Shown piece after piece: positions 1 to 7,694 of a stretch of DNA of 51,501 bases (its first letter is position 1; each line of letters begins with the position of its first letter). The stretch is from contig AUXH01000063.1 of NCBI GenBank assembly GCA_000482145.1, positions 1-51,501 on the forward strand, read 5' to 3'. The DNA is from Strigomonas culicis (lineage: Eukaryota; Euglenozoa; Kinetoplastea; Trypanosomatida; Trypanosomatidae). Made by a program: the position numbers and the translations under genes. The notes under the pieces are model-generated. The model saw nothing but the letters and a program-made list of their open reading frames with translations. It ran no database searches and was not told where the DNA came from.

Positions 1-339
1 ACACACGGTGCACCAGAGCCAGATCACGCCTTCTACCTCCCGTACATAACAATACAGAGTGGGCGGTAACAGCTGCACTGGGCACCTAAAAAAAAAAAGA
101 AATGAGAAAGCGAAACGCGAACGCATGCTTCGTGAGAGAGTGCAATGGTAAAATAAAAGCAAAAACAAATAAAAAGCGTCCCACGCATCCCATACTTGTT
201 GCACGTTCATTATACGTATGTCAGAGCAAGTGAAGCAAAAAAAAAAAAAACAACTGAACTACAAAACAAAGTGGAGGAGTTGTGTGTATACAGCATCCTC
301 CGAGGCTGACTACCCTGGCAGGTGACCGTTGTCGTAGCA
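1..339. other. 3' flank of arrestin-like copy A
   Basis: Non-coding, A-rich toward its right side, with A-runs near 89-98 and 238-250. It should be 3' UTR and intergenic spacer. I see no gene. Confidence 0.5.
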
Positions 340-1734
340 TTACTCCTGCGGTATCTCGTGTCTTCGATTAAAGTGCATGGGCAGCGCCACGTGCGGCTCT
401 CCCGCTGGGGCCACCACCTCCGTTACCTGCACACACTCACGGAAGATGCCCATCTTATCGCTGAAGTGAGCCTTCGGGAACTTCACATGGATCGCCGTCT
501 CGCACTTGTAGGCGGGCGTGCTCAGCGTCGCACACGGCCGCCGCCACAGCGACGGGTGGAAGTTACTGTCCCCACTCGCGTACACCATTCGCCGCCGTAT
601 CGGCAGCTCCACGTCCATCGCAATGCGGTCGCCAGGGCCGCACGGCCGCCCCTCCGGGAGGTACACCTTCAGCTTCGACATGGTCACCTTATCCTTCTGA
701 GTAACACTGCCTATTTTAATGCAGCGGATCTGTCGCAGGCGGATCTCGAGCACCTTTATCTGCTCCTTCTTGCTGTTGTTGGTGACGATAATACGTGCGC
801 ACACCACGCCGGGCCTGTCCGTGCTCGGCTGGAAGGGGACGTCCATGTCCTCCCCCCTCTCGTACAGCCGCACGAGCCTCCCGGGCAGCGCCTCTTCAGG
901 TTTCAGATCAGGCGCATCAGGCGCTCGCGCGTCAGTGGACGTCGCAGCGCCGTCCCGCATTTGCGCACTGTTCCTCTCCAGTGGCCCGCCAGCCTCCGCC
1001 AGTCTGTGTCGCGCCGTGTCACCCTTGGCGCTGCGGTCCGCGTCCACGGCGGGCGGCTGGTTGACCACCGCAGTCCCGGCACCGTACGCAGGCTGCTGCC
1101 CGCCCCTGTAGAATTCAGACATGAAGCCGCGGAGTACCACGACGGCGGGCCACACCTGAAGGGTCAGCTTCACCAATTGCGTTTTCGACTGGACCATCCC
1201 CAGATACTTCATGACGGGCACTTCCACGAGGAGCGGCGGCACAGGAATCACGCGGGAGCTCTGCGCTTGCTCCAAGGCGACAATGGGCAACACCGTGAGT
1301 TGCCTCTCGAAGCTCAGAAGCCCGCCCTGCAGTGTGTTCACCTCAGCATTCAACGTATACCTGACGAAAGACATTGCATTCTTAAATGTGAAGTCATACG
1401 TCGGCGGTGCGGTAATGGGTAATTCAAAGTCAAATGGGAACTCGTAGTGGCCAGGCTCCAGGAGTGCACGGTTGAACATCATACTCCTCTTCGACGTCCC
1501 GTACAAGATGTAATGCAGGTTAACATGTTCAAAGTCAAAAGACACCGGGAACTGATACAATAAGTAGCCCAAATTAATGTAGCATATCTCTTTACCCAGC
1601 AGCTCCACGTAGATACCGGTCAGCTCCAATGCCTTCTCAGCGACGTCGACCACAAGCGTGCCCGTCACGTGGTCGCCCGGCGCCAGCACCGGGGGACTGG
1701 TGAGGAGGAGCTGTGCGTTGGCTCTCGAGGGCAT
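340..1734 (-). CDS. Arrestin-like (arrestin N/C fold) protein, copy A
   Basis: This 464-aa protein has arrestin-family architecture. An N-terminal beta-sandwich (about residues 1-170) carries the family signature LLEPGHYEFPF followed by ITAPPTYDF. A second sandwich (about 175-440) contains PGVVCARIIVTNNS and a closing segment CETAIHVKFPKA. Eukaryotic proteins of this fold (arrestins, alpha-arrestins, VPS26) are cytosolic adaptors for membrane-protein sorting; the cargo here is unknown. I see no signal peptide, membrane span or obvious PPxY ligase-binding motif. An Ala/Asp-rich linker lies near residues 225-275. The neighbour at 2508-3860 is a diverged paralogue aligning over nearly the whole length. 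The ATG at 1732-1734 aligns with the paralogue's start. Family membership is fairly sure; function is inferred only at fold level. Confidence 0.72.
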   Translation of the reverse strand: MPSRANAQLLLTSPPVLAPGDHVTGTLVVDVAEKALELTGIYVELLGKEICYINLGYLLYQFPVSFDFEHVNLHYILYGTSKRSMMFNRALLEPGHYEFPFDFELPITAPPTYDFTFKNAMSFVRYTLNAEVNTLQGGLLSFERQLTVLPIVALEQAQSSRVIPVPPLLVEVPVMKYLGMVQSKTQLVKLTLQVWPAVVVLRGFMSEFYRGGQQPAYGAGTAVVNQPPAVDADRSAKGDTARHRLAEAGGPLERNSAQMRDGAATSTDARAPDAPDLKPEEALPGRLVRLYERGEDMDVPFQPSTDRPGVVCARIIVTNNSKKEQIKVLEIRLRQIRCIKIGSVTQKDKVTMSKLKVYLPEGRPCGPGDRIAMDVELPIRRRMVYASGDSNFHPSLWRRPCATLSTPAYKCETAIHVKFPKAHFSDKMGIFRECVQVTEVVAPAGEPHVALPMHFNRRHEIPQE

Positions 1735-2507
1735 ATCAATAGTAATGGGTTTCTTCTTTCTTGGTACTGAGGTAAAGAAAACTAGAGCGAATTGAAAGTG
1801 ATGAAACTATTTTCAATACACAAAAGGAAAAAACAAGAAACACGTGAACTGAAAGTGCGTAAGAAGATAGAATATTGTACGGAGACAGTGGAGCAGTGTG
1901 GAGATAACAGTGCACTGTGCGTCGCTACGCTCAGAGGAAGATAATCACACCATACAAGGGAAGTCAGCAACTACATCTACGTGGTATTAAAGCGTTTGTT
2001 GGTGGAACTGCAAAAAAAAAAGAACACCAATAAAAGGATGATTGTTGTACCTATATATGTGGTGTATGAAGCATTGAAAAAAAAAACGTATTTATTCAAC
2101 AAGAAGAAAAGCCGACCATCGTCAAAAAAAAAAGGTCGTCAGAGGCGCACTGAAGGCTTCTCAGCGAAAGAGGATAAGAAGAAATCAAGTGCCTTCTGTT
2201 GTCTTTGATATTGACTTGTATTGTATTCGCATTGCCGGTACGTAACAAGAAAGAGAAAAAGAAACTTATATAGATAACAATCATAATAACAACAAAATCC
2301 TTCATATAGAAAATAATAAAGAAATCTAATTTGAAGAAGTTTGTATAGATGTACTATTGTTTTTTTGTTTGTTTGTTTGTGTTTGTGTTGTCTTGCGTAC
2401 GTACGTGCAGATATAATGCAATGGACACACTGCCTCTGTCAAATGATGACTGGTGTGGCATCAGAGACTTTCAGCAACGTCGGCCGGTACAAGTCATCCT
2501 CACCGAG
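1735..2507. other. Intergenic spacer between the two arrestin-like genes
   Basis: AT-rich, with several A-runs, a (TTTG)n stretch at about 2363-2388 and the short palindrome CGTACGTACG just after it. No supported ORF; it holds the 3' UTR of copy B and the 5' UTR of copy A. Confidence 0.5.
1767..1781 (-). promoter_or_regulatory. Predicted spliced-leader acceptor for arrestin-like copy A
   Basis: On the minus strand a short pyrimidine tract (TTTTCTTTACCTCAG) ends in AG, leaving a 32-nt 5' UTR before the ATG at 1734. Prediction only. Confidence 0.4.
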
Positions 2508-3860
2508 TCACTTTAGGTTTTCCACGCTGTGCAGCGGTAGAGGGACATACGGCGCGCCGGGCACCCCCACCACCTCCGCCAGCTGCACACAGGCCGGGAA
2601 TTCGATGCACTTGTCCTTCAAGGAGGTCTTTGGAAAGGTGATGTACATGCCGGTCTCGCACGTGTACCCCATCGTGCTCATGTTCACACACGGCTGTCGC
2701 CGGATTCGGCTGCTGTGTTTGAAGAGCTCACTGCAGGACTGTTCGTAGTACGAGAAGTGCCGCCGTATCGGTAGTTCGACGTCAACTGCGAGGCGCTCGC
2801 CGGGTCCACAGGGTCGCTCCTCGGGGAGTCTCACGAGCAACTTTGAGAGACTCACCTTATCCTTTGTGTTCACAGAATCTTCTGAGATCCTTCGCCTCTG
2901 ACGCAGTGCAATCTCAAACGTTTTGATCATCTCCGTTTCGGTACAATTCTCGACGATCACGCGAGCGTACACCACGCCCGGTGCGTCGGTGCTCATCCTC
3001 AAGGGAAAGTCTGTATCCTCCCGGTTCGCATACAAGCGCAGCAGCTTCCCCGGTAGTGCTTCCGTGGAGCTTTCCCCCCTCCAGTGGAGCTGCTCGGCGG
3101 TGAGGACTTCAGCTAATTGGTGAGCACCCCCTGCGTCTCCCTCCGTGCACGGCGCACCAGGCTTCATCGGCACGCCATCCTCTTCGACCACTGGCTCTCC
3201 GACCGCCACCCTGTGGCCGCCCTCCATTGCACCTCGCAGCTGACGGTAGTACTCGTCCGCCATCGCCCCGGAGAGCACCACGATGGAGGGGCAGAGATGC
3301 ACGGATACGGAGACGCACCCCGGTTGCGGCGCACTCCTTCCCCTGCTCCGCTTCGCAGGGAGGGGCAGCGGAGGGCATACGAGCGTGTGCTCGCGGGTGT
3401 ACTGCGCGTGCTCGGGGGAGACCACGGGCAGCACGGTCACCTGTGCCTTGCACTTCTTGGAGTGAAACTTGGGTGCATCCAGGCCCCCGAGAACCGTGTA
3501 GGTCACCCCCGAGACTGCGCTGCCCAGGAGCAGGTGGTACGTGGGCGGGGCAGCAAAGGGTACCTGCAGCGCGAACGGGTACTCGTAGTGGCCTGGCTCC
3601 AGGGGCGTCACCTCTGGGCGCTGACTTGCCTCGGTGGATAAATCATGTAAGACCTGGTGCACCTTTACGCGGGTGCACTGCGGTTCGTCACGTTTCTTTC
3701 CAATAAAGAAGAATTCGACGCCCATCAGCGTCACGTACACGGTGTGGAGCAAAAGTCTCTTCTGAAAAACATCCATGACAATTTTCCCCGTCAGTACATC
3801 TCCGGGGAGAGCCACCGTGGGACCGGTGAGGATCAGCTGCAGGTTAGACCTCCGGCCCAT
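2508..3860 (-). CDS. Arrestin-like protein, copy B (tandem paralogue)
   Basis: This 450-aa paralogue of the gene at 340-1734 has the same two-sandwich arrestin layout. LEPGHYEYPFALQVPFAAPP lies in the first half; PGKLLRLYANREDTDFPL and PGVVYARVIVENC lie in the second. The open frame extends 13 codons upstream, but the ATG at 3858-3860 is preferred because its product (MGRRSNLQLILTGP) lines up with the paralogue's start and the longer frame begins at a non-ATG codon. Both copies end with similar tails ((G/V)AP-G-P-V-PLPxH). It is probably a cytosolic trafficking adaptor by family, with unknown cargo. The head-to-tail pair implies local gene duplication; the divergence is large, so it is either old or functionally split. 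Confidence 0.72.
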   Translation of the reverse strand: MGRRSNLQLILTGPTVALPGDVLTGKIVMDVFQKRLLLHTVYVTLMGVEFFFIGKKRDEPQCTRVKVHQVLHDLSTEASQRPEVTPLEPGHYEYPFALQVPFAAPPTYHLLLGSAVSGVTYTVLGGLDAPKFHSKKCKAQVTVLPVVSPEHAQYTREHTLVCPPLPLPAKRSRGRSAPQPGCVSVSVHLCPSIVVLSGAMADEYYRQLRGAMEGGHRVAVGEPVVEEDGVPMKPGAPCTEGDAGGAHQLAEVLTAEQLHWRGESSTEALPGKLLRLYANREDTDFPLRMSTDAPGVVYARVIVENCTETEMIKTFEIALRQRRRISEDSVNTKDKVSLSKLLVRLPEERPCGPGERLAVDVELPIRRHFSYYEQSCSELFKHSSRIRRQPCVNMSTMGYTCETGMYITFPKTSLKDKCIEFPACVQLAEVVGVPGAPYVPLPLHSVENLK

Positions 3861-4202
3861 GAAAACACGTGTCCGTGTGTGGGGAAATCGTTTTTGCAAA
3901 ACGGTGCAAGAAAAAAAAAAATAAGTGTCTCTCGGGCTTGTAAAACAGAAAAGAAGGAAAATAAGGTGACAGTGGGCTACAAGAGTGAGACACCAGCACG
4001 CAGGGGAACAACGTTTCTGTGTCTGCCAATACCAATAACAACAACAAAAGAGAAAAAAATCTCTCTCACCAACAAAGTGAAGCTAAGACGCAAGTCCACT
4101 CATTCGAATTTGCGGTTATATATATATCCTTTTGCCCAAGTGATTACAAGGGAAAAGAGAAACCATCTACCAGAACAAAAACAACAACAAAAAAAGAAGA
4201 TA
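3861..4202. other. Intergenic spacer, C5orf34-like gene to arrestin B
   Basis: AT-rich with A-runs and (CAA)n-like stretches near 4026-4045 and 4177-4195. It contains the predicted acceptor for copy B and no ORF I would support. Confidence 0.45.
3937..3962 (-). promoter_or_regulatory. Predicted spliced-leader acceptor for arrestin-like copy B
   Basis: A T/C-rich tract ending TTTTACAAG precedes the ATG at 3860 by 76 nt. A second T10 tract lies between this AG and the start codon, but no AG follows it before the ATG. Confidence 0.4.
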
Positions 4203-7175
4203 TTATAAAGCTTCATATAAAAGGGACCTGCCGACACGTGTGAGCGCCTCACTCGCCGCGATCGCGTCGAGCGCACGGGAATGCGCCGCGGTCGCGTACT
4301 GCTCCTCCGCTCGCCTGCGCTCGATGAGTGTTTCCTCCCAGTTTCGGAGCTGCAGCACGTGCGACCCCTCTGTGGGCGCGCCCGCGCTTGCGGAAGGCGC
4401 CGGCGTCCGCTGCGGGTGGCACGGCCCGTCCCGCTCGCGCTCGTCCCTTCGCGTGTTGACGGCCAGCTCCGACAGGAGGGCGGGCGAGGCAGGCGGGCAC
4501 GTCTGTGTCGCGGGGTGCGCTGGTCGCCCGGCCGCTGCCGCAGCGCCCACCACCGCGCTCCCCCCGCCGACGCTGTCCTGGCACACGGCGCCCGGCGGAT
4601 GCTCACCTTGGAGTTGCTGCGCGGCGCAATGCAGTACGTAGCGGCGGAACGGCAACGCGAAGGAGAGGTAGCGGAAGGCGGCGTGGGCGGGGGTGCAGAG
4701 CACGGCGCGCATCGTCACGGAGGTCGCGTCGCGGAAGAGGCAGCTCACGACGAGGTCCTCCTCGTTGAAAAGGCTGTTCGGCACGCGCCCCGCGGCCGCT
4801 GACACGCTCGGGATGAGCTGCAGGATGGTGCGGTCGTCGAAGTGGACGCGGATCGTGCCGTTCGTGAGGGCCGTGAAGGTGCCCACCTCCTCCACGTACG
4901 TTGTGTAGAAAAGAATGGACCCCGCCGCGGCGCGCGCGTGGAAGTGGGCGGCCACCGCGTCCTCCACCGCGCCCGACGCGACCGTGAAGGAAGGGAACGC
5001 GGAGCTGTCCGTCGCGTCCGCGACAATGGCCTCGTCCGCCGTGGTGAGCGGGTGCGGGGCCCGCTGCTGCAGCCGCGCGTACGCGGTGACGCCGCCGCAG
5101 ACCTTACTGATGAAGGCATAGGGGTCCTCGCGCCCGGGCCCGCCGCTACGGCCGCGCGGGGCCGGCGCCGGGAGCAGCGCCGCCTGCTGCCGCGCACGGC
5201 GCGCCGCCACGTTCCAGCGCGACAGGTGCACCGCGTGGAGGCCGATGAAGGGCAGGTAGCGCCCCCCACGCTCCGGGGCCGGGAGCGGCTGTCCCGCCAC
5301 GTAGGCCGCCGCCGTCCGCGGAAAGGAGAGGAAGGGCGAGGGACGCGCGAGGGCCGCGAAGGGCGTGGCGGCGGGGAGCAGCACGCCCCCCGGCGCGGCC
5401 GCCTCGACGAAGAAGAAGGGTTCGTGCGGAAGAAAGAGAGACACCGTGGACCCGTCCGGCGTCGGCGGCGAAGGGCCCGCTCCATCCCCGTCCCCGTCTG
5501 CCCCGCTGCGGTCGGCGCCGCTGCGGGAAAGGCGGCTGTGGAACAGGAGCGGGCCCAGCACGGGGGGCAGCGCGAGGCCGTTGCCGACCGCGCCGCCTCC
5601 CTTCGTGGTCGGCAGGTAGCAGTTATAGTCCGTGCCCTCCCGGTAGTAGTGGTGCGGTGTCGCGGCAGCTTCGCCGCCGCCATCGAGCTCGCGGACATGG
5701 TACGACCGGACGGACCCGTCCGCGCGGCGGTGCACCACCTTATAGCCCTCCCGCAGCGGGCTGAGGCCGACAACGCTCGCGTCCTCGTGGACGAGGGCCA
5801 GCACCGCACCGGGCTCCGGGCGGTCCGCCTCCTCCAGCGCAAAGTACACCGCGGTCGGCAGCCGCTCCGTCGGGTCGCAGTCGCAGCGCCACAGCACGTT
5901 CGTGGTGGAGCCGTGGAGCGCCTCGTTGCGGTCCGTGCCGAGCAGCCGCGGCCCGGCGGCCAACAGCGGGTGCACGTCGGCGGCCTCCAGCCGCGAAAAG
6001 CGGCAGCCCGGCGGCGCGCCGGCGTCGCCGTGCGCCGGCGTCGCACCGCCGGCCGCCGTGAGGGTCATGGGCGTCGGCAGCGGCAAGTACAGCAGCGGCT
6101 CGTCCCCCTCCGCCTCGTCCTCGGCCGCGGGGTCCGGCGTCAGCGGCACGGCAGCGTCCATCTCGAGTGCGAGGCGCAGCATGGGCGCCCACGCGGCCGG
6201 CGGGTGGTCGACCAGAAAGACCTGCTCCAGGTGCGTATAGCGCGGCTGCCCGCGCGCACGCGCGAGCAGGTGCTGGGGGCCCTCGCCGCCGTCCACCGGG
6301 GCCGGCCAGCGCACCGTGAAGGTCGCACGGCTGTGGTGCACGGTGAGGCGCACCTGCCGCAGCGCGCACCACAGCACCAGCTGCGCGCCCACCGCAACCG
6401 TCGCCGCCGCCGGGGCGCCCGCCGCCGGGAAGGCCATCTGCCCGCGCGCGTACACCGTCTGGCGCGCGAAGAGCGCGCGCCGCCGGGCGAGGATGAGGGT
6501 GTCCATCGGCGCCTGCTGCGTCCACACCCGCACCCGCGACCGCGCTTCGCCAGCGGCAGCGACCGCCGGGCGCCCATCGCCTTCGCGCGGCTGGGCGCCC
6601 GGCGGCCGGCACGCGTCGTACACGGCCTCCGCCTCCTCGTCCAGCGGCGGCAGCAGCGACGCGAAGAGGCGGGGGCGCACCGTGAAGGTGTTGTAGAGAT
6701 GCAGCGCGCGGGTCACCTTCTCCCGGTACTTCCCCATCGTCCACGCGGTGAACTGCAGGTCGGGCGTGGGGTCGGCGGCGCCCTCGCCCACGCCGCTCGA
6801 GCGGCTGCCACCCCCGTCCGCGAAGGTCACGGCGCGTCTCACTGCCACTTCACGGGTTGCGTGGGTCTCGTGGACACCTTCACCGTCCGTCGCCGGCGGC
6901 CCGGACGGTGGGGCGTCGAGTGTGGCCACCGCGGCGGTGGCGGGCGGCGGGGGGTACGCCACCGCGCGCCCGACGCCACGCCGCTGCGGCAGGTGGCTCA
7001 CGTCGTAGGGGGAAAAGGCGACAAAGGTGTTCATGTGGTCGCAGAAGGAAAGGATGGTCCCATCCGCAAAGATGAACTCTGCGCCACCGTCCGCCCAGAC
7101 GGTGCAGCTCCGCACCTCGTCCTTCACACTAGTGGGACTTACAAAGTGATGCTTTCTATAATTGGTGGGCTCCAT
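4203..7175 (-). CDS. C5orf34-like protein with polo-box-like N- and C-terminal motifs
   Basis: This 990-aa protein resembles animal C5orf34, a poorly characterised protein with polo-box-like N- and C-terminal domains. The N-terminus (about residues 20-60) has WADGGAEFIFADGTILSFC. The C-terminal block (about 760-850) has TFTALTNGTIRVHFDDRTIL, followed by LPFRRYVLHCAAQQL, matching the polo-box pattern of a strand pair with a DG/DD turn and a closing helix. A similar strand pair (YKVVHRRADGSVRSYHV) lies in the middle. The rest is long Ala/Pro/Gly-rich sequence, which makes it larger than the human protein as I remember it (about 640 aa). The ATG at 7173-7175 was chosen: further upstream the frame only translates a TATCTA microsatellite and starts at TTG, and a T10-AG acceptor sits just 5 nt before this ATG. 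A role at a microtubule or centriole structure is speculative. Confidence 0.6.
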   Translation of the reverse strand: MEPTNYRKHHFVSPTSVKDEVRSCTVWADGGAEFIFADGTILSFCDHMNTFVAFSPYDVSHLPQRRGVGRAVAYPPPPATAAVATLDAPPSGPPATDGEGVHETHATREVAVRRAVTFADGGGSRSSGVGEGAADPTPDLQFTAWTMGKYREKVTRALHLYNTFTVRPRLFASLLPPLDEEAEAVYDACRPPGAQPREGDGRPAVAAAGEARSRVRVWTQQAPMDTLILARRRALFARQTVYARGQMAFPAAGAPAAATVAVGAQLVLWCALRQVRLTVHHSRATFTVRWPAPVDGGEGPQHLLARARGQPRYTHLEQVFLVDHPPAAWAPMLRLALEMDAAVPLTPDPAAEDEAEGDEPLLYLPLPTPMTLTAAGGATPAHGDAGAPPGCRFSRLEAADVHPLLAAGPRLLGTDRNEALHGSTTNVLWRCDCDPTERLPTAVYFALEEADRPEPGAVLALVHEDASVVGLSPLREGYKVVHRRADGSVRSYHVRELDGGGEAAATPHHYYREGTDYNCYLPTTKGGGAVGNGLALPPVLGPLLFHSRLSRSGADRSGADGDGDGAGPSPPTPDGSTVSLFLPHEPFFFVEAAAPGGVLLPAATPFAALARPSPFLSFPRTAAAYVAGQPLPAPERGGRYLPFIGLHAVHLSRWNVAARRARQQAALLPAPAPRGRSGGPGREDPYAFISKVCGGVTAYARLQQRAPHPLTTADEAIVADATDSSAFPSFTVASGAVEDAVAAHFHARAAAGSILFYTTYVEEVGTFTALTNGTIRVHFDDRTILQLIPSVSAAAGRVPNSLFNEEDLVVSCLFRDATSVTMRAVLCTPAHAAFRYLSFALPFRRYVLHCAAQQLQGEHPPGAVCQDSVGGGSAVVGAAAAAGRPAHPATQTCPPASPALLSELAVNTRRDERERDGPCHPQRTPAPSASAGAPTEGSHVLQLRNWEETLIERRRAEEQYATAAHSRALDAIAASEALTRVGRSLLYEAL

Positions 7176-7180
7176 AGTAT

Positions 7181-7192
7181 CTAAAAAAAAAA
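7181..7192 (-). promoter_or_regulatory. Predicted spliced-leader acceptor 5 nt before the C5orf34-like gene
   Basis: On the minus strand T10 is directly followed by AG, then ATACT and the ATG at 7175. The predicted gene-specific 5' UTR is only 5 nt. It decides against the longer upstream frame. Confidence 0.5.
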
Positions 7193-7195
7193 GTG

Positions 7196-7228
7196 TATCT
7201 ATATCTATATCTATATCTATATATATAT
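7196..7228. repeat. (TATCTA)4 plus TA microsatellite
   Basis: Four TATCTA units followed by alternating TA, immediately upstream of the C5orf34-like gene's splice tract. On the minus strand it would translate as alternating Ile/Asp. Confidence 0.9.
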
Positions 7229-7694
7229 GTAGTTCTATAGTGTGCCACAACGATGATAGCTAAAAAATAATAAAAAAAACTGTACTGAAACAACAAAAAA
7301 GGAGAAACCTCTTTACCTATGTATACAGACTGTGAAAAGAGACGAGCAAGAAGGAAAGGAAACAGTGCACAAATTATAGAACTGCATCTTACGAGTCAAG
7401 GAAACATAGTATTTAAGACATGTGAGCCTCTTCTTTGAGTTTCGCTCCACAGAAGGTAGGTGTAGAGGTTTTAGAAGTGCACGAATACTTAACAAGGTGA
7501 ATTAAAATGTATTCATTGATTATTCATGTATGTGTAATTCTTATAAAGAGAGAAAAGAAGAAGAAAAAAAAAACAAGAAAATAATTGAAACCACGTTCTT
7601 CTGGAACACAACGGACAAAAAGAAAAAGTCAGAAGCGCAGAGAGACATTGAAAAGAGTATCATTAATAAGCGTTCATCATAACCCATTCTTTTG

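Larger units (their letters stand above)
7176..7694. other. Intergenic spacer, eIF5B to C5orf34-like gene
   Basis: AT-rich, with the TATCTA microsatellite at 7196-7228, the adjacent acceptor, and poly-A/GA runs near 7550-7580. Nothing coding is supported. Confidence 0.45.

Noticed and set aside
4842..7184. 780-codon plus-strand frame antisense to the C5orf34-like gene
   Set aside because: Arg/Ala-rich shadow caused by GC-rich third positions; the minus-strand frame has the better composition and start context.
7176..7250. N-terminal extension of the C5orf34-like protein with Ile-Asp repeats
   Set aside because: It begins at TTG and is a translation of the TATCTA microsatellite, upstream of the predicted splice acceptor.
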